Source of the DNA: Rhynchopus euleeides
Lineage: Eukaryota; Euglenozoa; Diplonemea; Diplonemida; Diplonemidae
Reading direction: 5' to 3'
DNA: 64,000 nucleotides
NCBI GenBank assembly: GCA_963210315.1
Contig: OY723271.1
Coordinates: 1,736,001 to 1,800,000 of the forward strand
A model generated the notes under the pieces. That model worked only from the letters and a program-made list of their open reading frames with translations, made no database searches and was not told the origin of the DNA. Made by a program: the position numbers and the translations under genes. Below are positions 18,733 to 27,691 of the stretch, piece by piece (position 1 is the first letter of the stretch; every line of letters begins with the position of its first letter).

Positions 18733-18811
18733 GGGGTGAACCTTTTGAACGGGCGCCTCCACGTGGCGAACCCCGGTAACGGTGAGGGTAGAGACCGGCG
18801 AAGATCCGTTC
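18733..18811 (+). ncRNA. Candidate HDV-like self-cleaving ribozyme at the 5' end of the insertion
   Basis: The first base of the insert is the first base of the proposed P1. P1: GGGGU pairs with ACCCC, extended by tandem G-A mismatches to 7 positions. P2: GAACGG with CCGUUC (18806-18811). P3: GCC with GGC closing loop UCCACGU, as in hepatitis delta ribozyme P3 and the start of its L3. P1.1: CC of L3 with GG after P1. P4: CGGU with ACCG. J4/2 reads GCGAAGA, holding the expected catalytic C followed by GAA. Order P1-P2-P3-P1'-P1.1-P4-J4/2-P2' is that of HDV-like ribozymes known to cut R2, RTE and trypanosome elements at their 5' end. Weak points: only five Watson-Crick pairs in P1 and a 7-nt J1/2. 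Confidence 0.62.
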
Positions 18812-19260
18812 ATTTTTCCGCTGCGTGCCCTATTTCAATACAGCGGGGGGCCCTTTTTCGCAGCTTTGAGCGTTATTGATGTTGTGGTGTTTGTGATTTC
18901 CCTTTTACCGTGGTGCACGCAACAGCTGGCGCTCGTCGGCTCGCAGGTTACGAGGCAATTGCCAGTCACACTGCTTGAGAGGCCTTCGGGCATTCGTTTG
19001 CTAGTAGCTTAGCTACACTTCTTCACTCCGTCTGAGGGGGCGGGTAGGGGGCTGCCATCAGCCCCCTGCCGTCCTGTGGTGTGTGCCCTTCTAGCTTCCA
19101 TTTTTTAAATCTAACACCGGTGTGTGTCCCGTGTGTCTTTTCCCTTCCCCACCCCCACACACGCATGCCGGACGGACGCTGGATAGCCTGCTCGACAGGC
19201 TAGCTCGGACCTGTGGCCGACGGGCCGGGGTCGGACCTCGTTCGGTTCAAACCCAACTAA
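18733..19260 (+). mobile_element. 528-bp short non-autonomous retroelement in DUF4116 gene B
   Basis: Direct repeats of 18 bp, TGTGTCCAGCGACAGGGA, flank the insert at 18715-18732 and 19261-19278; gene A carries the same sequence once, showing the empty site. The insert starts GGGGTGAACC and ends ACCCAACTAA, has no terminal inverted repeats and no ORF of note. A long target-site duplication and lack of inverted repeats point to target-primed reverse transcription, as for SINEs or short LINE derivatives. Its 5' 79 nt fold like an HDV-type ribozyme (separate entry). It does not resemble the 8-kb retrotransposon in the parts I compared. Confidence 0.88.
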
Positions 19261-20086
19261 TGTGTCCAGCGACAGGGAAGTGCAGTCTGCTGCGCTGGCA
19301 CAGTACCCGCTGGCCTTAGAGTTCTGTGATGAGTCAATCCGCAGCAACAGAGATGCAGTCCTCACAGCCGTGCGGAAGAATGGTGCTGCTTTGCAGTACG
19401 CTTCAGACAGCCTGCGCAATGACCGTGAGGTCGTGATTGCCGCTGTGAAGTCCACACAGGTAGCACTGCACGATGTTGACGTGACATTCTGCAAGGACGA
19501 GGAGGTGGTGCTCACAGCCACACACACTGACGGGGAGGCTCTTGTGTATGCCGACCCTTCATTCCTCAGCAACCGAGACTTCATGCTTGCAGCCGTCCGC
19601 AAGTGTGGGTGCGCTCTTCGCTACGCCAGTGATTCACTGTGCCGTGACAAGGAGCTTCAACTGGCGGCCGCGTTGCAGGACGGGAGGGCGCTGCAGTACG
19701 CTGACCTTTCACTGCGAAGCGAGAGGTCGGTTGTGCTTCAAGCGGCTCGTGCACACGGCGAGGCACTGGAGTTCGCCGATCCTGTGTTCTGTGGTGACGA
19801 GGAGGTGGTCCTCGCAGCCGTGTCGAGTTGCGGCAGTGCGCTGCGCTTCGCTGACCACACACTGTGGAACAAGCGCGAGGTGGTGCTGGCAGCTGTGCGC
19901 CAGGAGGGATGCGCCCTGAAGTACGCCCCCACAGCGCTGTGCTGCGACAAGGAGGTGGTGCTGGCGGCTGTGCATGCCGACCCAGACGCCTTCAGACACG
20001 CGTCTGCCCCGCTGCGCCGCGACAGCGACGTCGTTGCTGCCGCCTTCCCTGAGCTGCACCACAACAAAAGACGCCGCTGCCTCTGA

Positions 20087-20789
20087 CCCTCTTCGGCACG
20101 CACACTGGACGCAGGACCAGGCCACCTGCCTGCATAGGAAATAGACCGCTGTCGGACAGCCCCCTGCACAACAAGGCTTGATGCCGCCTCTCTGCCTAGC
20201 CTCTGCGCCTCACTCGTGCGAGGTGTGCGACCTGTGCAACACGACAGTCTTTGGCCATCTTTCCGGCAGCTGTTGAAGAAGCCAGCACCACAAGCTGGGC
20301 TGTCCGTCTCACCCCCACCCTGCCTAACCCAGTCGCACCCCTCCCTCCCCGCTTTCCCTTTCCCTCCAGACCGGCAGGTCGCAGGCGCCTGTCCGCCTGC
20401 ATGTTGCCCTGCATCACCACACGCGAACTGCGCCCAGGTAGAGGCCTCGCCACCCTTGCCATCCCCACGGTGTTGCTGGCGACCTTAAGGCAATCCCTCT
20501 GGCACCGGAGTCCCTCGGGCTGCGTCCTGATGTGCGCTCAACAAAAAAAAGTAGTCCAGAACTGTTCTCCCACAGTTGCTGGACAGGGTGTCTACATTGC
20601 AGCGAAAGGACCACGATTTCTGCCCTGTCTCGACACACACACACACGCCCCTCGCAGGTCCAGAGTACCCCCTCAAGCCCTCTCAGAGGACAGCCACACC
20701 CTCCAGCGCACTAGCTTATTTAGCGCTCTACACCCTTCAACACCCCTTCCATCCCAGCCCCCTCCGTCCCTCTTCTGCGCAGAGCAGCG
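20087..20789. other. Intergenic upstream of the Rab gene
   Basis: This holds the second copy of the dispersed repeat (20490-20640), a CA-rich stretch near 20632-20648 and pyrimidine-rich DNA just before the Rab start. No gene was seen. Confidence 0.55.
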
Positions 20790-21428
20790 ATGTCGATTGA
20801 CTACGACATCCTCCTGAAGGTGGTGGTGATTGGCGACTCCGGTGTGGGGAAGTCATGCATGCTCCACCGCTACACAGAGGACACCTACGAGCCGGATTAC
20901 ATCGCCACAATCGGGGTCGACTTCAAGGTAGACACCTTCGAGCGCCAGGGGAAGGCTGTGAAGCTGCAGCTCTGGGACACCGCGGGGCAGGAAAGGTTCC
21001 GCACCATCATCACGACATACTACCGGTCTGCCCACTGCGTCATGCTGTGCTACGACGTGACGGACCGCGAGACCTTCGCACACCTCCAGCGCTGGGTGAA
21101 GGAGGTTGAGGAGTACGCTCGCGACAACATCCCGTTTGTCCTGGTGGGGCTTAAGGCTGACCTCCCTAAGCACGTCTCGACAGAAGAGGCCCTTGAGTAT
21201 GCGGAAGCGTATGGGATGAAGCATGTCGAGGTGAGCTCGAAGGAAGGCCTTAACGTGCATGATGCTGTGCAGACTGCAGTCAGCTCCTGCCTCGGGAGCC
21301 GGGAGGAGGAGCTGCAGGTGGAGACCGATGAGAGGAAGAAGCGGCTCCAGATGCACCAGGCGCACAACGTCCACTCTCCCAGCAGAATGACCTGCCTCCA
21401 GCGTGCCGCAAAGCTCTTTGGCATTTAA
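20790..21428 (+). CDS. Rab-family small GTPase lacking C-terminal prenylation cysteines
   Basis: 212 residues, single exon. G1 is GDSGVGKS (15-22), switch I with T40 and the Rab-type IGVDFKV, G3 is WDTAGQE (62-68) followed by RFRTI-TTYYR, and G5 is SSK (149-151). The sequence is closest in style to the Rab1/Rab8/Rab35 group. Two oddities: G4 reads GLKAD where (G/T)NKxD is expected, so the guanine-contacting Asn is Leu121; and the protein ends RAAKLFGI with no CC, CxC or CAAX, the nearest Cys being 11 residues from the end. Rab proteins normally control vesicle traffic through a prenylated tail, so this one is either untethered, held by a partner, or missing a 3' exon; I see no GTATG donor near the stop. 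Confidence 0.92.
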   Translation: MSIDYDILLKVVVIGDSGVGKSCMLHRYTEDTYEPDYIATIGVDFKVDTFERQGKAVKLQLWDTAGQERFRTIITTYYRSAHCVMLCYDVTDRETFAHLQRWVKEVEEYARDNIPFVLVGLKADLPKHVSTEEALEYAEAYGMKHVEVSSKEGLNVHDAVQTAVSSCLGSREEELQVETDERKKRLQMHQAHNVHSPSRMTCLQRAAKLFGI

Positions 21429-22932
21429 GAGAAGGCTCTCAACAGCTTTAACGCGGTGTGCGTCACCTTGCATGCCCAGGCTGGGTGGGTCGTCAATACC
21501 CCCGAAAAAAAATAGCAAATTCCAGGGGCGTCGAATTTTATCTTATCCACCCCTTCCCGCCGCCAGCTATTGCGGTTTTCTTGCGTTTTTCTTGTCTTCC
21601 CTCTTCCCTGTTTGGGGGGAGAGGGTTGCGGGTGGGGTCGGGTGGGTGGGTGGGTGGGGGGGTTTCAGTTCCATGTAGTCTGTCCCAGTTTGATCCGACC
21701 CCCCGCCCCCGCTCCTGCGTTCTCCCCTCCCTTCAGTTCCCGGGGGAGGGGTATCTATCCCAGAGCGCGTGGTTTTGTTCATCTTTTTTCTGCATCCCCC
21801 GAGAGATTTGTTTTTGTTGAATCCCATTTCCCGTATCCTCCGCCCGTCTGCCTGTCCCGTCCTAGCTGCAGGCTTGGGTCTGATGTGGGCATATATCGAA
21901 AAAGTAGGGTCAGCGCCCAGCCCCCCGCCCCCCCCCCGTCCACACCTCTCCCACCCAAACTTTAAGCTTTTTGATGCGATCTCCGCCCGTTGAGCCTTTT
22001 GTTTAGCACCGCCTGCAGTGGAGAAGAAAATAGATTTGTCAAGCGCTTGTCGGTGGCTGACGGGTGAATGGGTGTGCGGCTCCCACACGACCCCGCCTCG
22101 CGGAGCGGCGCCCTGCATCCCGCATGTCCGATGCGAGGAACGCCGGGTAACCCCGAGCACTCGACGCCTCCTGCCCTACAGCACTCGCAAGGTCCAGTCC
22201 CCCGTCTGCAGACGGCCCGTCAGGAGACGTTGCTTACGGGTCACCGTGAGGGGCACCAGCCTGGTGGTGTTGAGTACACCGGCAGACCATCCATTAGCCG
22301 CATCAGCGTGAGGGTGGTGGAGGAGCGCCTCTGCCTCGAACCGAGTGATCCCTGCCCCAAGGGGCCCAATAGTGGAGCGAAACGACAGTGGGTCCAGCAT
22401 GTCGACGAACGAGCAGGTGACATGCTGTCGGTGTGTGGTAATGGTGAGTTCCACCCACATGTGTGTGTAGGAAAGTTGTTTTGTTGGAACGCAGACCCCA
22501 CTTGTGTACACCACTCCCCGGTCTGGCAAGGTGGTGTGAGTGGGGTCGCAAACATCCAGCTAAAGACACAATACGATCCCCCCACTCGGCTCCGCCGAAC
22601 TAAAAAATGCAAAAAAAGCCCTGACTTTACCCCGGCATTTGGGGTTGTGCCACACCAAAAACCTCCATCCGCATTCCCCAGACAGGCATACAGGCATACA
22701 GACAGACAGCCACACCTCACGCTCTGTATACCCCCTTCCCCCCAACAAAAGAGCACCAACACATCCCTGCTGCAATGCGTGACTGGCAGCGCATCGCCCT
22801 CACCACTTCGGTGCTGAACGTCTGACCTGGCATCCCAATCCCCACACCGAGGGGTGCGTGCGTGGGTGTCTGTGAGTGTGTGCCGCAAGCGTTTTTAGAG
22901 GTTTTTTTGTTATCTGTGCCAAACCTTTGAAA
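21429..22932. other. Intergenic, no gene seen
   Basis: 1.5 kb with GGGT repeats near 21640-21662, poly-C near 21920-21940 and pyrimidine-rich stretches. ORFs in 22068-22817 lack codon structure and are not supported. Confidence 0.55.
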
Positions 22933-24954
22933 ATGACGTCACAACACAGCCCCCACATCACACGGAGCGAGCGGGCCGGCATCGTGAAGGTGTGGGAGCA
23001 GCTTGTGACGGAGAAACGGGAGATCTCGACTGTCGAAGAGCTCCAGGCGGCAGTGCGGCTCTGCAAGGTGCAGCCTTCCGGGAGTGCCCAGGAGTATGCG
23101 AACCATCTGCGGGAAGATGGGTTCCCCATGACCTTCGACGACTTCCTCGTTGTGATGGAGGAGGAGAAGGTGAGGTTCATCGAGCTGTCTGGAGACAGCT
23201 CTCTTGACGTCGTCGAGTCGTTCAACGCCTTGGGTGGCGATGTAGCGTCAGGCTGCCCCGCCGATGCGAACTACATCAGGGACGTCGGGACCGCTTTCGG
23301 CGTCACAATAGATTTCGCCCCCTCCGCCCCACCGCCACAGCCGCACGGCACTGACATCCTCGACGACGACCCTGAACCCGTCGCCCCGCATCACGGCACC
23401 CTCTCCTTTTCAGACTTCAAAGGGTTTATCGAAGACAGCGGGTCCTCTGCGAAGAAGATTTTCAAACGATCCGACGTGCTCCGGATCTGCATCTCAAAGG
23501 GGTGGTCCCGCAAAGATGCAGCCCTGCTGGCTGACGACCTGGACCAGGGCGGGGTGCGCGAGGAGCGGATCCAGTCTCAAATCGAAGAGAAAGAGAGGGC
23601 AATCCAGCAGGTGGCGGTTTCCAAGATAAACAAGAAGCTGGCGCAGGACCACCACAGTGGGGGGTGCAGGGGGGATATCAGCGCCTCGCTTCGGTACCTT
23701 GTGCATCTCTGCGGTGTGTCCAGGACATTGGATAGGGAACAGGCAGGGAAGAAGAAGGTGCTGCTGCAGTATGGCGAAGACCACCAGCAGCAGATCGAGT
23801 CGCAGAAGCGGGTGGGTTATGGGAAGGACCGCACCAGCGCGCAGGGCCTGCGGAGGCTGAAGGTGGACAGGGTGAAGGAGATTATACGGATCAGGCAGGA
23901 TGAAAACCCGTCGCGCTTCTCGAAGAACTCCAGGCTGTACCACGACTTTCCGATGATCAAGGAGCAGGAGAGACATCAGCTGGCCAGCACCTGCCAGATC
24001 ATGAACCAATGCCACACGGGGTGCTGGAGGAATGCTGGAACGACTCGGCCTGCAACTGCGAGGCAGGAGGAGGTTTTTCACTCGTCGGATTCGCCGAAGA
24101 GAAAGCTCAATCTGCACCCTGTTGCTGCGCAGTATAAAGCGCTGTACAGCCGCCCAATGACAGCGGATGAGTCGAGAAAGAGGTTGGGCATATACAGAGA
24201 ACCCGCGGCACCCGTCTCCCCCCGTGTCTTCGAGGTGACGAACTGGCAGCACACCATGGCTGACACCAGCATGCCGACCTTCTCTGTGCCCTATTCGAAC
24301 CAGCTGTCCCTGCCTCAGGGGATTGTGGAGTATGCTTCGAAGATCCCGTTCGGCGGTGAGATGCAGATCCCGCACCCGCCGCCACCGGGTCCTGCGGGGA
24401 GGCGGGTCGCGGGGGTGGAGGGGACGGGCGGGGGTGAGGCGCTCCAGGCAAAGGCAGAGGCGCCGAAGGGGGGGAAGGCGAAGGTGCAGACGGGGGGTAC
24501 GACGTTTGTGCCGCAGCAGCCCGATCGGGAGCAGATCAACAAGCGCGTTGCGAAGTTCACCCCCAGCGGGAAGCCGCGTTCGGCGGCGGATAGGAAGCTG
24601 TTTGACCACTACTTTGGGTTCATCGCACCGCCGCGCTATGCAGCAGAGGAGCTGGTGAAGGGGTCAAACTCGGAGTTCCACGGGCTGATGGAGTTCGTCC
24701 CACGCATCGGCCCCATCGTGTCTTCAAAGCGGAACAACGCGCCAGACGAGAAGCAGCAGTTTGTGGAGGAGGAGGTTGACTTGAAGATCGAGCGGCCACA
24801 GTATGCAGGGGGACGTGCCGGAGGGGGGGAGGGGGGCTTTCTTACACGAAAAAAGACTTGGAGTTGCGTTCTTTGTTTGTACGAACGGTGCCTGCTAGTG
24901 CATGTGTGCAGGATACCGAACGCTGCCACGAGTCTTTTTAGTGCGAAAAGCTAG
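22933..24954 (+). CDS. Large protein of unknown family; 3' end derived from a dispersed repeat
   Basis: About 673 residues from the ATG at 22933 (MTSQHSPHITRSERAG); an in-frame ATG at 22876 would add 19 residues. The N-terminal half is helical and charged with a segment (VLRICISKGWSRKDAALLADDLDQGGV) that could be a degenerate EF-hand-like pair. The middle is basic, and the C-terminal third has a Pro/Gly-rich linker followed by a conserved-looking block (FDHYFGFIAPPRYAAEELVKGSNSEFHGLMEF split over two motifs). I do not recognise the family. From about codon 640 (base 24845) to the stop, the sequence is a repeat whose inverted copy lies at 11842-11953, so the last 36 or so residues are not ancestral. 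The original C-terminus was lost or the gene was truncated by insertion. Confidence 0.75.
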   Translation: MTSQHSPHITRSERAGIVKVWEQLVTEKREISTVEELQAAVRLCKVQPSGSAQEYANHLREDGFPMTFDDFLVVMEEEKVRFIELSGDSSLDVVESFNALGGDVASGCPADANYIRDVGTAFGVTIDFAPSAPPPQPHGTDILDDDPEPVAPHHGTLSFSDFKGFIEDSGSSAKKIFKRSDVLRICISKGWSRKDAALLADDLDQGGVREERIQSQIEEKERAIQQVAVSKINKKLAQDHHSGGCRGDISASLRYLVHLCGVSRTLDREQAGKKKVLLQYGEDHQQQIESQKRVGYGKDRTSAQGLRRLKVDRVKEIIRIRQDENPSRFSKNSRLYHDFPMIKEQERHQLASTCQIMNQCHTGCWRNAGTTRPATARQEEVFHSSDSPKRKLNLHPVAAQYKALYSRPMTADESRKRLGIYREPAAPVSPRVFEVTNWQHTMADTSMPTFSVPYSNQLSLPQGIVEYASKIPFGGEMQIPHPPPPGPAGRRVAGVEGTGGGEALQAKAEAPKGGKAKVQTGGTTFVPQQPDREQINKRVAKFTPSGKPRSAADRKLFDHYFGFIAPPRYAAEELVKGSNSEFHGLMEFVPRIGPIVSSKRNNAPDEKQQFVEEEVDLKIERPQYAGGRAGGGEGGFLTRKKTWSCVLCLYERCLLVHVCRIPNAATSLFSAKS

Positions 24955-24968
24955 CTGTTCTTGCAAAA
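24856..24968 (-). repeat. Dispersed repeat (inverted copy of 11842-11953)
   Basis: Nearly identical, in opposite orientation, to 11842-11953. It supplies the last codons and stop of the upstream ORF. A further match of about 17 bp on its left side (AAAAAAGACTTGGAGTT) is found inverted at 12960-12976, so the family may be longer and mosaic. Confidence 0.8.
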
Positions 24969-25074
24969 AATTGCCTTTTTGGCAGGGAAGGGTTTTGTTT
25001 CAGCCTTTGCACCCATGCCCAGGGTTTCCGCTATGAGCCCGATTTTTTTTCCCGGAAAAGCAAAAGTGGGTAAA

Positions 25075-25182
25075 GGGGGTCTTCGCTGGCCGTTATCCTC
25101 CGTCAATCTCCGTCAGTTTTCAGCTAATTCAACAGCAAATGCACCAAAACGCACTGACGGTCACCCCGTAGCGAAGACCCCC
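25075..25182. repeat. Short MITE-like element with GGGGGTCTTCGCT ends, copy A
   Basis: 108 bp bounded by GGGGGTCTTCGCT on the left and its complement TAGCGAAGACCCCC on the right. A second element of 103 bp with the same ends lies at 57611-57713; the interiors differ. No coding potential. The size and terminal inverted repeats suggest a miniature inverted-repeat element. Confidence 0.65.
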
Positions 25183-25440
25183 AAAGTCTAAAATCAAGCC
25201 AGGATTTTTTTTCACATGCTGCGCACGCAGGGCATTTTATAGGGGCGAAATCTACGCTCATTTGGGCTTAAATGTGAGGCGTTCCCCGATTTTTTGACGG
25301 ACCCCCCGGCAAGTGAGTCTTGCACTGAATGGGTCACCTCCCGGCTCCTCTCTCAGGGACCAGTGCTCGGATTGAGCCTCGGGCGCCGGAGGATAGTCCA
25401 AAAAATGGGCTCCGGGACCAACATGTCGCAGCCCCGTGCA

Positions 25441-25536
25441 CAAGGACCTGGCTACAAGACAGGCACATGCCACAAGGGGGGTCTGGGGGGCGGTGCCCCC
25501 CAGCCGCCGGAGGCCACGGTAGTGAACATCTGTTCC
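25441..25536 (+). repeat. G-rich hairpin repeat, copy 1
   Basis: Core: GGGGGGTCTGGGGGGCG-(G/A)-GCCCCCCAGCCGCCGGAGGCC followed by ACGGTAGTGAACATCTGTT. GGGGGGC(G)GAGCCCCCC forms a strong hairpin. The core is preceded by a segment (CAAGGACCTGGCTACAAGAC) also found before copy 3, and weaker similarity extends back to about 25355. Confidence 0.85.
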
Positions 25537-25634
25537 TTGCAGGTGTACAGATTCTGCATGAGCTGGCTGCGTCCTCCTGAGGCTACTGAGGGTGGTCTGC
25601 ACTCCATTCCCTGATGTAATATCAAAGGGTTGGG

Positions 25635-25720
25635 TGCAAGACAGGTATACAGCACAGGGGGGGTCTGGGGGGCGGAGCCCCCCAGCCGCCGGAGGCCACG
25701 GTAGTGAGCATCTGTTCCTC
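25635..25720 (+). repeat. G-rich hairpin repeat, copy 2
   Basis: Same core as copy 1 with a few substitutions (GTGAGCATCTG). It begins 179 bp after copy 1 in the same orientation, and a similar tandem pair (copies 3 and 4) lies near 54.3 kb. Confidence 0.85.
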
Positions 25721-25724
25721 TGGC

Positions 25725-26854
25725 GTACGATTCTGTGTGCGCTGCCTGCGTCCCCCTGCCTGCGAGCAGGGTCGTCTGCTTTGTTGGCTTGCTCTGTGAC
25801 ATTTTAATTGTGTCTGATCCGTGTTTCTGTTTGGTGTGGTGCAGTGGCCCTCCCCCCGACCTGACCCCCAACCCCAGCCCCCCCGGCCCCCCTCCCCTTT
25901 TTTTTGGCTAAAGTCGAGGTGACTTTAGCCAATTTTTTTTGGCTAAAGTTACCACCTGTTTTTCCGGAAATTTCTGAATCGGGCTAAGAAAAAATGGGTT
26001 TTTACCCACGCGGAAAGCCTGCCCATGCCCTACGCACCGCCACACCACAGGGGGCGCCGCCCGACGCTGTCGTCTCGCCCAGACGTGGATGTGCAGGGCA
26101 TCCTGCGCCGCTCCCAGAAGGAAGGCGGGCAGCGGGCGCGGATATCGAATGGGAAGCAGGCGCGCACCAAGGCGCGCGATCTGCGCACCACATCCATTGC
26201 AAGCATGGGGTCCGCCACAAGCAACAGGACATCTTTTGCGGGTGCGAGCCTTTCGCAGTAGCCCCCACTTTGCCACTCCGCCCCGCTGATGGGCGTCTTT
26301 TTCGCTTGACGCCATTTAACGCATACTGACCCCGGTGTCGGAGCGGTGGCGGGCTGCTTTGGAGGAGGGGTGTCCCATCCCGTTGCCACGGGTGGGGCTC
26401 TCCCGCTCGCCCTATACCACTGCGTTGTGCGCTGTGGTGCAGCACCTGCACCGCATGCTGTTGGGATCTGTGCATTCTTTCTGGCGGCGAGGGACGGCCC
26501 CCTTGCCCAGCCGCACCCCCCAAGGGGGGGCAGTGCCCTGCTTGTCAGCAGAAGGGCTCTGTGTGTCCGGCCAGGAAAATGACAAACAGTCTGGCAACGT
26601 GAAGAAAAAGGGCTGACACCCCCCTCCCCCCTCCCATCCCCCCCGCCCCCCCCCGCCGGACTCACGCACTGAGGTGTTGGTGCAATTTTGCCAAAAAAAC
26701 AAAGCACAACAAAAGCTGCCCCGTCTGTCCCGACACACAAAGAAATAATTTCACAGGGCCCGACAGCTCCATATTGTGATACACCCCTCTGACCATACCC
26801 CCTCTACATCCCTACCTACCCACCTCACCCGGGCAGGCACGCGCCGGATTGGGG
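25725..26854. other. Intergenic, no gene seen
   Basis: Contains G/C runs and a short inverted arrangement of TTTTGGCTAAAGT motifs near 25898-25950. ORFs at 26002-26740 on both strands are mutual shadows without recognisable domains. Confidence 0.5.
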
Positions 26855-27382
26855 ATGTGGCGACGAGGCGTGCCACTCCTGCGCTGGGCCGCCGCTGCAG
26901 CGGGCAACCCAGCGCAGCAGCGCGCAGCTTGCAGCGCTAGCGCAGCGGCTGTTGAAAGAATAGACCACGCCGCTCTGGGCGTGCGTGACCTCGGTGTCAG
27001 CAAGGCGTGGTACGCCAGTGTGGTTGGGCTGCTGCCCTTCCGCGAAGGGGACCCGCTCTTCAGCGATGACAGCCTCGCGATGGTGCAGCGCAACGACGCC
27101 CTGGTTGCGCTGCTGAAGCTTCCCGAAGGCCAGGCGCCTCTGGTGGGTTCGCGTGAGCAGAAGGGGCACGTCGCGTTCCGCGTGACGCACGCAGAGATCA
27201 GGCGCCTCCACAAGGAGCTCCCCGCGCTGCTGCTGCAGCACCGCGCCCGCCCCGACCAGACGCTCGAGATAGATGTGCAGGACTACGGGGCACAGCTGTC
27301 CCTTTTCTGCTGGGACCCCGATGGGAATGAAGTGGAGTTCGCTGCATGGGTCGACAAAGACGCGCCCCTCCGGTTTGGGTGA
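26855..27382 (+). CDS. VOC-superfamily (glyoxalase/bleomycin-resistance fold) protein, likely organellar
   Basis: 175 residues. After an Ala/Arg-rich N-terminus of about 33 residues with no acidic residues (MWRRGVPLLRWAAAAA..., a plausible mitochondrial presequence) the VOC fold begins with RIDHAALGVRDL (H38). It continues with GHVAFRV (H105) and ends with the family signature WDPDGNEVEF (E159, E161). H38, H105 and a terminal Glu are the usual metal ligands of VOC enzymes, so a metal-dependent enzyme is likely; the substrate cannot be told from the sequence. The first ATG of the frame is at 26855. It resembles human GLOD5-type single-domain proteins in length. A single exon, it ends 309 bp before RPF1. 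Confidence 0.88.
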   Translation: MWRRGVPLLRWAAAAAGNPAQQRAACSASAAAVERIDHAALGVRDLGVSKAWYASVVGLLPFREGDPLFSDDSLAMVQRNDALVALLKLPEGQAPLVGSREQKGHVAFRVTHAEIRRLHKELPALLLQHRARPDQTLEIDVQDYGAQLSLFCWDPDGNEVEFAAWVDKDAPLRFG

Positions 27383-27691
27383 TGGGGGTGGGGTTGGGAT
27401 GGAGGTGGTGGAGGTGGAGGTGTCGGGGGTGGCGAAGGATGATGCCGCCGCAGGTGCTCGTCTCTAAAAAAAAAAGGAACTCGGTACCCGCCTCCCCAAG
27501 ACTTTCCGCTGTCAAATCAACTGGGATCTTGTTTCCCCCTACCACCCTGCCACCCCTCCTGCATCACCCCCCTCACCCCCTCCCTACAGGACAGGCCCCC
27601 ACACACACACACAGCCGATCTGGGCTGTGGCGTGTGTGCGGCGTACACAAGACAAGGCAGGGGCGCATACCCCTCTCAGCCGGAGACAGCG
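27383..27691. other. Spacer between the VOC gene and RPF1
   Basis: 309 bp: a GGT/GGA-rich start, a poly-A run at 27466-27475, then pyrimidine-rich DNA and CACACA just before the RPF1 start. It probably holds the 3' end of one transcript and the promoter/5' UTR of the next. Confidence 0.5.

Larger units (their letters stand above)
17378..20086 (+). pseudogene. DUF4116-repeat protein B, interrupted by a 528-bp insertion
   Basis: The first part (17378-18732) encodes the same ubiquitin-like N-terminus and DUF4116 repeats as gene A; the frame ends at 18739, four codons after the SVSSDRE segment. The rest resumes at 19261-20086 (SSDREVQSAALAQYP... to RRRCL). Without the insertion the gene would encode about 720 residues. 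Between genes A and B, the 5' 260 bp and the 3' 1.1 kb are almost identical while the middle (about 17640-18350) is clearly diverged. The insertion brings an early in-frame stop; a shorter 453-residue protein could still be made from 17378-18739. The insert has no consensus splice pair that would restore the frame exactly. Confidence 0.85.

Noticed and set aside
19240-19260. GGTTCAAACC at the 3' end of the 528-bp insertion as a tRNA or tRNA-derived SINE promoter
   Set aside because: The box lies at the 3' end, no cloverleaf folds around it and the A box is unconvincing.
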